The translations under genes and the position numbers were made by a program. Of a DNA stretch of 64,000 nt, positions 35,130 to 43,244 are shown in pieces. The DNA is taken from positions 1-64,000 of the forward strand of contig JAABLG010000001.1 of the NCBI GenBank assembly GCA_010604095.1, given 5' to 3'. The notes under the pieces are model-generated. The model had not been told where the DNA came from. It searched no databases and worked only from the letters and a program-made list of their open reading frames with translations. The DNA is from Streptococcus vestibularis. GTDB taxonomy: Bacteria; Bacillota; Bacilli; Lactobacillales; Streptococcaceae. Within the stretch, counting starts at the first letter, position 1. Each line of letters opens with the position of its first letter.

Positions 35130-35136
35130 GAAACGA

Positions 35137-35165
35137 AAGAACTTGGCTAGTCCGAGTTCTTTTTC
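35137..35165 (+). terminator. tkt terminator
   Basis: AGAACTTGG / CCGAGTTCT hairpin followed by five T. Confidence 0.87.
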
Positions 35166-35195
35166 ATGTCAATGTGATGTGATATTACATGGCGC

Positions 35196-35223
35196 TTGAC
35201 ATTTTGTGAGAGAGTGCTAAAAT
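35196..35223 (+). promoter_or_regulatory. tRNA-Thr promoter
   Basis: TTGACA and TGcTAAAAT with a 16-bp spacer, ten bases before the tRNA. Confidence 0.8.
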
Positions 35224-35233
35224 GACTGTGTTA

Positions 35234-35306
35234 GCCGATTTAGCTCAGTTGGTAGAGCAACGCACTCGTAACGCGTAGGTCACAGGTTCGATCCCTGCAA
35301 TCGGCA
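35234..35306 (+). tRNA. tRNA-Thr (anticodon CGT)
   Basis: A 73-base cloverleaf: acceptor GCCGATT / AATCGGC, D stem GCTC / GAGC, anticodon loop CTCGTAA with CGT at 35267-35269, and T loop TTCGATC. CCA is not encoded. Two A-C mismatches are visible, at the last anticodon-stem pair and the first T-stem pair. Confidence 0.95.
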
Positions 35307-35334
35307 TGGTTTGAAGCATTCGAGATATGTAATG

Positions 35335-35358
35335 GGAGTCTTTATGGACTTCTTTTTT
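35335..35358 (+). terminator. tRNA-Thr terminator
   Basis: GGAGTC / GACTTC short hairpin followed by six T. Confidence 0.65.
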
Positions 35359-35414
35359 AATATAGTTTTCAAAGCTCTATAATAATTTTGGGAATGTTCA
35401 TTTAAGCTAAAATT

Positions 35415-35423
35415 TGATAAAAT
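35415..35423 (+). promoter_or_regulatory. Extended -10 promoter of the tmk operon
   Basis: TGaTAAAAT, 30 bases before the tmk ATG. Confidence 0.6.
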
Positions 35424-35452
35424 AGAAGATAATAAAAAATAAAGGAAGTATC

Positions 35453-36082
35453 ATGTCAAAAGGGTTATTAATCTCAATCGAAGGGCCAGATGGGGCTGGG
35501 AAGACCTCAGTTTTAGAGGCACTCTTACCTCGTTTAAAAGAAGTTTACCCTGGTCAGGTTATAACGACACGTGAGCCAGGTGGAGTAGCTATTGCAGAGC
35601 AAATCCGTGAGGTTATTTTGGATGTAGATAATACGGCTATGGATGCTAAGACAGAGCTCTTGCTCTATATAGCTGCCCGTCGTCAACATCTGGTCGAAAA
35701 GGTTCTTCCAGAGCTAGAAAAAGGCAATATGGTTATCATGGATCGTTTTATTGATTCATCGGTTGCCTATCAAGGTGCTGGTCGTGGCTTGGAACAGACT
35801 GAGATTGCTTGGTTAAATGCCTATGCGACGGATGGTCATAAGCCTGATGTCACTTTGTTGTTTGATGTGGATTCCGAAACTGGCTTGAAACGTATTGCAG
35901 CAAATGGTGAGCGTGAAGTTAATCGTTTGGATTTGGAAAAGCTTGATATGCATCAACGTGTTCGTAAAGGTTATTTAGACTTGGCTATGGTCGAACCAGA
36001 ACGGATCAAGTTGATTGATGCTTCGCAACCCTTTGATAAAGTGATAGAGGATGCTTGGCAAATTATCAAGAGCTATTTGTAA
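35453..36082 (+). CDS. tmk: Thymidylate kinase
   Basis: Tmk phosphorylates dTMP to dTDP. The 209-residue P-loop kinase has EGPDGAGKT, the TREPGG motif and [15 protein letters not shown]. It begins the conserved Firmicutes cluster tmk-holB-ricT-yabA-rsmI. AAGGAAG precedes the ATG. Confidence 0.97.
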   Translation: MSKGLLISIEGPDGAGKTSVLEALLPRLKEVYPGQVITTREPGGVAIAEQIREVILDVDNTAMDAKTELLLYIAARRQHLVEKVLPELEKGNMVIMDRFIDSSVAYQGAGRGLEQTEIAWLNAYATDGHKPDVTLLFDVDSETGLKRIAANGEREVNRLDLEKLDMHQRVRKGYLDLAMVEPERIKLIDASQPFDKVIEDAWQIIKSYL

Positions 36083-36090
36083 GGAGCAAA

Positions 36091-36966
36091 ATGAAATTAG
36101 CTGAAAGTCAGAGCAAGCTGTTCGAAGAATTTTCACAAATTATCAGAGAAAATCGTTTGAGTCATGCCTATCTATTCTCGGGTGATTTCGGAAGTTTCGA
36201 TATGGCTATTTGGCTGGCACAGAGTCGTTTTTGTCTGACGCCTGAAGATGGTTTACCTTGCGGTAACTGTCGTCCCTGTCGCTTGATTGCACAAGGGGAG
36301 TTTTCGGATGTTAAATTGGTGGAACCTCAAGGGCAACTTATTAAGACAGATACGATTCGGCAGTTGACCAGAGAGTTTAGTCAATCAAGTTTTGAAGGAC
36401 AGGCTCAGGTTTTTATCATTCGTGATGCAGATAAGATGCATGTCAATGCGGCCAATAGTCTTTTGAAGTTTATTGAGGAGCCCCAGAGTCAGATTTACAT
36501 TTTTCTCTTGACGGCTGATGATAGTCGTATCTTACCGACGATTAAAAGTCGAGCGCAACTCTTTTATTTTCCTAAGAATCGGGCCTATTTGGAGGACTTG
36601 TTACAGAGGGAAGGCCTGTTACTTAGTCAAGCTAAGGTCTTGGCAGACTTTGCCAAGGATGAAGCTCAAGCTTTGCACTTGGCTAAGGATAATAAGGCTC
36701 TTGATTTGATTAATGCAGTGGAGCGTTTGACACAGTCCTTGCTGGCTAATCAAGATTTGCTTTATTTGGACCTTGCAAAATTGGCTGTTCAGTGTGGTGA
36801 AAAATCAGAGCAAGAAATGGTTTGGGATTTCTTAACTTATCAATTGGGGAAGGATATACAAAATCCAAAAGCAAGACGATGGCTTGAATTGGTTTATGAG
36901 GCCCGTAACATGTGGCTAGCCAATGTCAGCTTTCAAAATGCATTGGAGTATATGGTATTATCATGA
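36091..36966 (+). CDS. holB: DNA polymerase III subunit delta'
   Basis: HolB is part of the clamp loader. The 291-residue AAA+ protein has SHAYLFSGDFG in place of a normal P-loop (delta' does not bind ATP), the zinc cysteines in CGNCRPC, and NAANSLLKFIEEP. ATG 36091 follows AAGGAG, so the longer start at 36055 inside tmk is rejected. Confidence 0.94.
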   Translation: MKLAESQSKLFEEFSQIIRENRLSHAYLFSGDFGSFDMAIWLAQSRFCLTPEDGLPCGNCRPCRLIAQGEFSDVKLVEPQGQLIKTDTIRQLTREFSQSSFEGQAQVFIIRDADKMHVNAANSLLKFIEEPQSQIYIFLLTADDSRILPTIKSRAQLFYFPKNRAYLEDLLQREGLLLSQAKVLADFAKDEAQALHLAKDNKALDLINAVERLTQSLLANQDLLYLDLAKLAVQCGEKSEQEMVWDFLTYQLGKDIQNPKARRWLELVYEARNMWLANVSFQNALEYMVLS

Positions 36967-37769
36967 CAGAGGTCATTGGAATCAAATTTGAAGAAAATGG
37001 AATGGTAGAATACGTCATTCCAGATAGACACTACACCAAAGATGACTTTGTGGTCGTTTTGGAAAAAAAGGACAAGCGTTTGGCTCAGGTGGTCGTGGAG
37101 AATACTGATTTTCCTGAGGTTAGTCTACCTAATGATCTGAATCGGGTTGAAAGACTAGCTGAGGAGGGGGACTTTGCTAGATATAATGACAACCTTTTGA
37201 AGGCTGAAAAGAGTATGGCTGTAGTGGCTGACTTAATTCTTCAAAATCAGCTGGAGATGAAGGTGGTTGATATCGTCTTTCCTTTAAATGGTTCTTATGT
37301 GCTGATTAATTTTGTGGCTGAAAAGCGAGTGGATTTCCGTCAGTTACTAAAGGATTTGGCAGCTTATTTTAAAACACGTATTGAGCTCCACCAAATTTCG
37401 AGTCGTGAGGAGTCGAAAATTTATGGTGGCTTAGGACCTTGTGGGCGTGCCCTGTGTTGCTCTAGTTTTTTGGGCGAATTCCCACCAGTATCTATTAAAA
37501 TGGCTAAAAATCAGAGTTTGTCCTTAAATTCTGGTAAGATGAACGGTCTTTGTGGGCGTCTCATGTGTTGTCTCAGTTATGAAGATGACTTTTACAGAGA
37601 TAGTAAGGCGAGTTATCCTGATTTAGGTGATGAAATTGAAACCAAGGATGGCAAGGGGCATGTTGTTGCTATTGACGTGATTGCAAGGACTATTAAGGTT
37701 GCATTTGATAAGGGGCGTGCTCCCCTAACCTATGGAGTGGAGGAAGTTCAGCTAAATGGAAAAGCGTGA
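36963..37769 (+). CDS. ricT: PSP1-domain regulatory protein RicT (YaaT)
   Basis: The 268-residue protein has the PSP1 fold and two cysteine clusters, CGRALCC and CGRLMCC, that bind Fe-S in the Bacillus RicAFT complex controlling RNase Y. Its role in streptococci is less known. ATG 36963 overlaps the holB stop (ATGA), so translation is coupled; the earlier start in holB is rejected. It overlaps yabA by 14 bases. Confidence 0.93.
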   Translation: MTEVIGIKFEENGMVEYVIPDRHYTKDDFVVVLEKKDKRLAQVVVENTDFPEVSLPNDLNRVERLAEEGDFARYNDNLLKAEKSMAVVADLILQNQLEMKVVDIVFPLNGSYVLINFVAEKRVDFRQLLKDLAAYFKTRIELHQISSREESKIYGGLGPCGRALCCSSFLGEFPPVSIKMAKNQSLSLNSGKMNGLCGRLMCCLSYEDDFYRDSKASYPDLGDEIETKDGKGHVVAIDVIARTIKVAFDKGRAPLTYGVEEVQLNGKA

Positions 37770-38076
37770 ATTGTATGATAAATTTGAGGAATTATCACAA
37801 AATTTGATGTCTATGTTGGCAGAAGTTGAGGCAATTAAGGCGAACTTCTCAGGCATTCTTGATGAAAATACAGCTCTTAAGTTGGAAAACGACAAGTTGC
37901 GTGAGCACTTGAGTCAAGTGGTTCAAGAAGAAACGGGCACGAAAATGTCTCATGGTAAGGTTAATCTTGAGGCGATTTATGATGATGGCTTCCATATTTG
38001 TCCAGATTTTTATGGCCAACGTCGTGATAATAATGAAGCCTGTGGCTTCTGTGCGGAATTGTTGTACGGAGATTAA
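37756..38076 (+). CDS. yabA: Replication initiation control protein YabA
   Basis: YabA restrains DnaA by bridging to the sliding clamp. The 106-residue protein has an N-terminal leucine zipper coiled coil (about residues 5-55) and a C-terminal zinc motif with His-Ile-Cys and CGFC. Start lies inside ricT. Confidence 0.96.
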   Translation: MEKRELYDKFEELSQNLMSMLAEVEAIKANFSGILDENTALKLENDKLREHLSQVVQEETGTKMSHGKVNLEAIYDDGFHICPDFYGQRRDNNEACGFCAELLYGD

Positions 38077-38078
38077 AG

Positions 38079-38945
38079 ATGCAGGTTCAAAAGAGTTTTA
38101 AGGGGCAGTCTCATTATGGTACCCTCTATCTTGTCCCAACTCCTATTGGAAATTTACAGGATATGACCTTTCGCGGTGTTCAAACTCTCAAAGATGTCGA
38201 TCTTATTTGTGCGGAGGACACGCGCAATACGGGGCTATTACTCAAACATTTTGAGATTGAGACTAAGCAGTATTCTTTTCACGAGCATAATGCTTATGAG
38301 AAAATTCCGGATTTATTGGAGCGCTTGAAGTCAGGGCTTTCCCTGGCTCAGGTCTCAGATGCTGGTATGCCTTCCATTTCTGATCCTGGACATGATTTGG
38401 TTAAAGCTGCTATTGCTGAGGATATTCCTGTGGTGGCTTTACCTGGTGCATCAGCTGGGATTACAGCCTTGATTGCCAGTGGTTTGGCACCTCAACCTCA
38501 TATTTTTTATGGTTTTCTTCCCCGTAAAAAGGGTCAGCAGCTTGATTTCTTCAAGGAAAAGCTGTCTTATCCTGAGACGCAGATTTTCTATGAGTCACCT
38601 TATCGTGTAGCTGATACTCTTGAAAATATGCGTGAGGTTTATGGCAATCGTCAGCTGACTCTAGTTCGAGAACTGACCAAGCTTTACGAAGAATACCAGC
38701 GAGGTAGCATCTCCGAAATTTTGGATTATATTACAACAAATCCTCTCAAGGGGGAATGTTTGCTGATTGTAGCTGGTGCATCGGATGAAGAAAGGGAAGA
38801 AAACCTGACATCAGATGTTACTCCAATTGAAGCCGTTGAAGCTTTAATTGCTTCCGGTATGAAGCCTAATCAAGCTATAAAAACGGTTGCCAAAGAGCGA
38901 AAACTAAATAGACAAGAGCTTTATAATCTCTTTCATGGGGTCTAA
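38079..38945 (+). CDS. rsmI: 16S rRNA (cytidine-2'-O)-methyltransferase
   Basis: RsmI methylates the ribose of C1402 in 16S rRNA. The 288-residue SAM enzyme shows LYLVPTPIGNLQDMT, CAEDTRNTG and SDAGMPSISDPG, family signatures. It starts two bases after the yabA stop. Confidence 0.96.
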   Translation: MQVQKSFKGQSHYGTLYLVPTPIGNLQDMTFRGVQTLKDVDLICAEDTRNTGLLLKHFEIETKQYSFHEHNAYEKIPDLLERLKSGLSLAQVSDAGMPSISDPGHDLVKAAIAEDIPVVALPGASAGITALIASGLAPQPHIFYGFLPRKKGQQLDFFKEKLSYPETQIFYESPYRVADTLENMREVYGNRQLTLVRELTKLYEEYQRGSISEILDYITTNPLKGECLLIVAGASDEEREENLTSDVTPIEAVEALIASGMKPNQAIKTVAKERKLNRQELYNLFHGV

Positions 38946-38957
38946 GAAGCTCTTTTT
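38914..38957 (+). terminator. Possible terminator overlapping the rsmI end
   Basis: AAGAGCTT (38914) pairs with AAGCTCTT (38947) followed by T7, but the loop is 25 bases, so it may be weak. Confidence 0.5.
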
Positions 38958-39015
38958 TTGTGGCGACATAAGATGTCAGAAAAGAAAGAATTATCAAAAA
39001 ATTCCATAAATAAAC

Positions 39016-39052
39016 TTGTAGACTCTTTATTTTTGTGTTATATTATCTAACA
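39016..39052 (+). promoter_or_regulatory. amtB promoter overlapped by a perfect GlnR box
   Basis: TTGTAG (39016) and TATATT (39039) have a 17-bp spacer. TGTTATATTATCTAACA (39036-39052) fits TGTNA-N7-TNACA at every fixed position and covers the -10, so GlnR with glutamine synthetase should repress amtB-glnK under nitrogen excess. Confidence 0.88.
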
Positions 39053-39085
39053 TAAAAAATAATTCCTTTGGATTGGAGTGGTTTC

Positions 39086-40321
39086 ATGGATACAGGTAGT
39101 AGTGCCTTTATATTGATATGTTCAGCCATGGTGTGCTTGATGACACCAGCTTTGGCCTTCTTCTATGGTGGCCTTGGGCGTCGAAAAAATGTCATTAATA
39201 CCATGATGATGTCTGTTCTTCCCTTAGCAATTGCTTCCCTCTTGTGGGTTGTTACTGGTTATTCACTTTCTTTTGGGGGGCATGGCTATTTCTTTGGGAA
39301 TATTAGTCATCTCTTTTTACACGGTGTCTCTGAAACGGCTTCAAGTCGTGGTCTAGCCATTCCTGATCTCTTATTTGCAGCCTTTCAGATGATGTTTTCC
39401 ATTATCTGTGTGGCGATTTTGACAGGTTCAGTAGTAGGGCGTATGCGCTTTACCCCTTTAGCTATTTTTGTAGTCTTTTGGCTACTTTTGGTCTATTATC
39501 CTTTTGCACATATGGTATGGGGAGACGGAATTCTTGCCAAGTGGGGGACAATTGACTTTGCGGGTGGTGATGTGGTCCACATTACTTCTGGTGTTTCAGC
39601 CTTGGTTTTGGCAATTGTTGTTGGGAAACGTCGTGACTATGGCATTCTAGAGCACCGTCCTCATAATGTTCCTTTTGTTCTGTTGGGAGCGGGTCTCCTG
39701 TGGTTTGGCTGGTTTGGTTTCAATGCAGGCTCAGCCCTAGCAGCCAATGGCTTAGCAGTTCATGCTCTTGTGACCACACATGTTTCTGCAGCAGCTGCCA
39801 TGTTTTCATGGCTAGCTCTTGAAAAATATGTGACAGGTCATCCATCCTTGGTCGGTGGTTCGACTGGTTTAGTAGCCGGACTTGTTGCCATCACACCTGG
39901 AGCTGGTTTCGTTTCCATTTGGAGTGCCATTCTAATTGGAGCTATGGTTAGTCCGGTTTGTTTCTATGCCATTTCTGTCTTGAAAAAACGCTTTGCCTAT
40001 GATGATGCTTTGGATGCTTTTGGTTGCCACGGTGTCGGAGGTATCTTTGGTGGTTTGGTTACAGCTATTTTTACAACACCAAATCTAGCCCTAGATAAGG
40101 CTAATGTTGGACTCATCTATGGGAATGCACGTTTGTTTTTGGTGACAGTTTTGGCCATTATTTTCACAGCTACTTGGTCGGGGCTGGTAACCTATGGTAT
40201 CATAAAAGTAATTGCCCGTTATATGCCTTTACGTGTCAGTGACCGTGATGAAGCTATTGGTCTTGATGACTGTGAACACAAGGAAACAGCTTATCCAACC
40301 TTTATGGGTATGGATTCGTAG
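39086..40321 (+). CDS. amtB: Ammonium transporter
   Basis: The 411-residue protein has about eleven membrane helices and Amt signatures: [30 protein letters not shown] and [15 protein letters not shown]. It imports ammonium at low concentration. ATG 39086 gives the family N-terminus MDTGSSAF with GGAG seven bases upstream; the TTG at 39068 is rejected. It is followed by its P-II partner. Confidence 0.95.
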   Translation: MDTGSSAFILICSAMVCLMTPALAFFYGGLGRRKNVINTMMMSVLPLAIASLLWVVTGYSLSFGGHGYFFGNISHLFLHGVSETASSRGLAIPDLLFAAFQMMFSIICVAILTGSVVGRMRFTPLAIFVVFWLLLVYYPFAHMVWGDGILAKWGTIDFAGGDVVHITSGVSALVLAIVVGKRRDYGILEHRPHNVPFVLLGAGLLWFGWFGFNAGSALAANGLAVHALVTTHVSAAAAMFSWLALEKYVTGHPSLVGGSTGLVAGLVAITPGAGFVSIWSAILIGAMVSPVCFYAISVLKKRFAYDDALDAFGCHGVGGIFGGLVTAIFTTPNLALDKANVGLIYGNARLFLVTVLAIIFTATWSGLVTYGIIKVIARYMPLRVSDRDEAIGLDDCEHKETAYPTFMGMDS

Positions 40322-40331
40322 GAGGATACTG

Positions 40332-40673
40332 ATGAAAAAAATAGAAGCGATTATTCGTTCGGACAAATTGGAAGATTTGAAAAATGCCTTGACTGGTAGT
40401 GGTTTAGCCAAGGGAATGACTGTAAGTCAGGTCTTGGGGTATGGAACCCAACGTGGCTTTGCGGAGTTCGTTCGTGGACAACGGATTGTTCCAACCTTAT
40501 TGGCCAAGGTTAAGGTGGAAATAGTAGTCAAAGACCTGGCAGTTGATGAAGTTGTTGATGCTATCCGTGGTGCTGTGGCGACTGGTGAAGTCGGTGATGG
40601 GAAGATTTTTATTGTTCCTATTGATGATGTCATTCGTATTCGTACTGGCGAACGGGGTGGAGACGCTATTTAA
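40332..40673 (+). CDS. glnK: P-II nitrogen regulatory protein
   Basis: The 113-residue trimeric P-II protein should gate AmtB. Ligand motifs GYGTQRGF and the B-loop [10 protein letters not shown] are intact. In the T-loop, [13 protein letters not shown] replaces the tyrosine pair seen in enteric GlnK, so uridylylation at Tyr51 is impossible. GGAGG precedes ATG 40332; a longer upstream frame lies inside amtB and is rejected. Confidence 0.95.
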   Translation: MKKIEAIIRSDKLEDLKNALTGSGLAKGMTVSQVLGYGTQRGFAEFVRGQRIVPTLLAKVKVEIVVKDLAVDEVVDAIRGAVATGEVGDGKIFIVPIDDVIRIRTGERGGDAI

Positions 40674-40687
40674 TGTCATATTGGATT

Positions 40688-40720
40688 AGGGCTTAAACCA
40701 GTTGGTTTGGGCCTTTTTTG
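40688..40720 (+). terminator. amtB-glnK terminator
   Basis: GGCTTAAACCA / TGGTTTGGGCC hairpin and T6, followed by an extended -10 TGgTATACT (40729-40737) for the next gene. Confidence 0.87.
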
Positions 40721-40771
40721 TTGATTTTTGGTATACTAAAAGAGATTATTAAGGATGGAGGGGGTGACTGA

Positions 40772-41428
40772 TTGGCAAAAGGAAAAAAGAAAAGCAGGTC
40801 GAAATCTAAATTTAAGAAGACTAAGAAGAAAAAGAAGTCTTTTCTGCTTTTTCCTAGAGTTTTACAGAAATGGAGCCTGATCATTATTGGCTTACTTGCT
40901 TTGCTGGGGCTTCTAGCTAGTTTGAATTTTCCAAAGTTGACAATGGAAAAGAATATGACGTCTACAGATGAGACGACAGTTGCTTTTATTGCTGAGATTG
41001 GAGAGACTTCACGCTATTTAGCAGCGAAAAACGATCTTTATGCCTCAGTCATGATTGCCCAGGCCATCCTAGAATCGGACTCGGGACAGTCACAATTAAG
41101 TCAAAAGCCTTCCTACAATTTCTTTGGAATTAAAGGAGAATACAATGGTCAAAGTGTAACGCTACCGACCTGGGAGGATGATGGTAAGGGAAATCCCTAC
41201 CATATCGATGCTGCCTTTCGTTCCTATGGCTCTGTTGAGAATTCGCTACAGGACTATGTGGACTTTCTCGAGGGAAGCTACTATGTGGGAGTGCACCGCT
41301 CCAAAACGAGAAGCTATAAAGATGCAACAGCGGCCCTAACAGGCGTTTATGCCACTGACACGACTTATGGTGATAAGCTGAACAGCATCATTGAACAATA
41401 TCAGTTAACTATTTATGACACTTATTAG
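40772..41428 (+). CDS. Membrane-anchored GH73 endo-beta-N-acetylglucosaminidase
   Basis: The 218-residue protein has a very basic N-terminus, one membrane helix (34-52) and an extracellular GH73 domain with the catalytic Glu101 in AQAILESDSG and the NFFGIKGEYNG motif. It cuts GlcNAc bonds in peptidoglycan, probably during growth or separation. The TTG start follows GGAGGGGG. No wall-binding domain is present. Confidence 0.88.
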   Translation: MAKGKKKSRSKSKFKKTKKKKKSFLLFPRVLQKWSLIIIGLLALLGLLASLNFPKLTMEKNMTSTDETTVAFIAEIGETSRYLAAKNDLYASVMIAQAILESDSGQSQLSQKPSYNFFGIKGEYNGQSVTLPTWEDDGKGNPYHIDAAFRSYGSVENSLQDYVDFLEGSYYVGVHRSKTRSYKDATAALTGVYATDTTYGDKLNSIIEQYQLTIYDTY

Positions 41429-41451
41429 AGTCAAAGGAGAATAAGAAAAAT

Positions 41452-42273
41452 ATGAATCAGAACCAAGTGAAACTCATTGCCATTGATATGGATGGTACAC
41501 TCTTAGACAGTCAAAAAGAGATACCTGCAGAAAACATTCAGGCTATTCAGGAAGCCGCTGCGGCAGGTATTAAGATTGTCCTTTGTACGGGTCGTCCACG
41601 TTCAGGCATTGTTCCCCATTTTGAAAAATTGGGTCTTAGTGAAGAAGAGTACATTATCATGAACAACGGTTGTTCGACCTATGAAACTAAAAATTGGACC
41701 TTGATTCAACATGAAAGCTTATCTCATACGGAGTTGGAAGACCTTTTTCAAGTGAGTAAGGATTTCCCAGACGTAGCTCTGACCTTGACAGGTGAAAAAA
41801 GCTTCTATGTTGTTGGTAATGAAGTGCCTGATTTAGTTGCCTATGATGCTGGGACAGTCTATATGGTGGCTGAAGCCAAATCTTTGGAAGAAATTTTTGC
41901 GGAAGGTCAGGTCATTTTTGAAGCCATGTATATGGCGGAATCTAAACCGCTTGATGACTTCCAAAATGCCATGGAAGAAAGTCTTAGTCAGCACTATAGT
42001 ACGGTTCGCAGTCAAGACTATATCTTTGAAATTATGCCACAAGGAGCAACCAAGGCCAGTGGACTGAAGCATTTAGCTGAAAAGTTGGGGATTGATCCCG
42101 AACAGATTATGGCTTTGGGAGATGCGGCCAATGATATTGAAATGCTTGAATTTGTTGGTCAGAGCGTCGCCATGGGAAATGCTAGTGATGACATCAAGTC
42201 TTTGAGTAAATATGTAACCTTGACAAATGACCAGGCAGGTGTGGCCCACGCTATTCGTACTTGGGCTTTATAA
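41452..42273 (+). CDS. Cof-type HAD-IIB sugar phosphatase
   Basis: The 273-residue HAD hydrolase has motif I IDMDGTLLD (Asp12, Asp14), motif II LCTGRPRSG and motif III/IV LGDAANDIEML. The type-II cap suggests a YidA-like sugar-phosphate phosphatase; substrate unknown. It follows the GH73 gene by 23 bases with a GGAG site. Confidence 0.92.
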   Translation: MNQNQVKLIAIDMDGTLLDSQKEIPAENIQAIQEAAAAGIKIVLCTGRPRSGIVPHFEKLGLSEEEYIIMNNGCSTYETKNWTLIQHESLSHTELEDLFQVSKDFPDVALTLTGEKSFYVVGNEVPDLVAYDAGTVYMVAEAKSLEEIFAEGQVIFEAMYMAESKPLDDFQNAMEESLSQHYSTVRSQDYIFEIMPQGATKASGLKHLAEKLGIDPEQIMALGDAANDIEMLEFVGQSVAMGNASDDIKSLSKYVTLTNDQAGVAHAIRTWAL

Positions 42274-42280
42274 GAAAAAG

Positions 42281-42311
42281 ACCTTTAGCTTCTATCTGCT
42301 AAAGGTTTTTC
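42281..42311. terminator. Bidirectional terminator
   Basis: ACCTTTAGC / GCTAAAGGT hairpin with A5 on the left and T5 on the right, between convergent genes. The minus-strand stop lies in the loop. Confidence 0.85.
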
Positions 42312-42798
42312 GATTTCGGATAATGGCAATGAGAGTGGTTAGCGTGATGGTGATGTCTGTGATGGCAGCGGGATAAGCCTTAATGGTCAAATCGTATATT
42401 AGCCAGAGTAACATATTCTCAATAATGACCCAGCGAAGCCACTGAAGGTTTCGTGTGATGGCAATGGCTAGACTATAAGAAACTGAAGAGATAATCGGCA
42501 AATAGCCAATAAGTCCAAGCTGATTGAGATAGGATCCTACGATGATTTGAATAATGATGAGGATGGTCAAGATAGTCTTGGTCATCTTCTTTTTGACCAT
42601 CAGGCTATTTCGAATGATGGAAATACTGATGGTTAAAGCCCCAGTATAGCCACCCAATAAGAGGTTTGCAGTGGCAGTGAAAATATAGTCGGTAATTTGC
42701 CAGACGAGCATCTTATTTTTTGATTTTGCAAAAGAGGATATGGCGACACAGAGAGCTCCGATGGCTGAGAATACTTGTGCTAGAAGGTAGATTGTCAT
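42292..42798 (-). CDS. YgjV-like inner membrane protein
   Basis: The 168-residue protein has five or six membrane helices and the YgjV-family layout, including FSAIGALCVAISSFAKSK at the start and YSLAIAITRNLQWLRW. Function is unknown. GGAAG precedes the ATG on the minus strand. It is a lone minus-strand gene. Confidence 0.75.
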   Translation of the reverse strand: MTIYLLAQVFSAIGALCVAISSFAKSKNKMLVWQITDYIFTATANLLLGGYTGALTISISIIRNSLMVKKKMTKTILTILIIIQIIVGSYLNQLGLIGYLPIISSVSYSLAIAITRNLQWLRWVIIENMLLWLIYDLTIKAYPAAITDITITLTTLIAIIRNRKTFSR

Positions 42799-43197
42799 GA
42801 TGTCACTTCCAATTTTTGCCTTTATTATATCACAAGAAAGAAGGATTTATTTCAAGAATATTTATCGGTTATTTATAAGTTCCGAAAGATGTAGTGGTAA
42901 CTGAAAAAACATCGCCAACGGATGATGGTACTGCTATGGTAGTTTTCGTTTATGGAATTCTCAAAACACTGCTAGTAATGTTTTTCGATTGCCTTTGCTT
43001 GAAACCTGATGACAAGTATCAAAGAAAAAACAGTATATTCGAGACGGGCGTTGATGGATTTCTGATATGAGTAATAGTGGTGTTAAACATCATGAACATG
43101 AGAGTTAAATGAGATATCTAAAAAGGTCAGATTTTCCTGGTTTCTTTCTATTATTTTTAGGAAAAGCCTTGTTTATTCCCTAATAAATAGATACAAT
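42799..43197 (+). promoter_or_regulatory. Gene-free stretch ending in the Na/Pi cotransporter promoter
   Basis: No gene or mobile element is recognisable in 42840-43160. The promoter is TTGTTT (43169) and TACAAT (43192) with a 17-bp spacer. Confidence 0.65.
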
Positions 43198-43244
43198 AGA
43201 AAGGTCGGTTTTACCGAAAATTTTTGAATAATGAGGACAAAAAT

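Noticed and set aside
42799-43168. Possible small RNA or mobile remnant in the gap before the Na/Pi gene
   Set aside because: No hairpin with T run, repeat or coding similarity could be supported.
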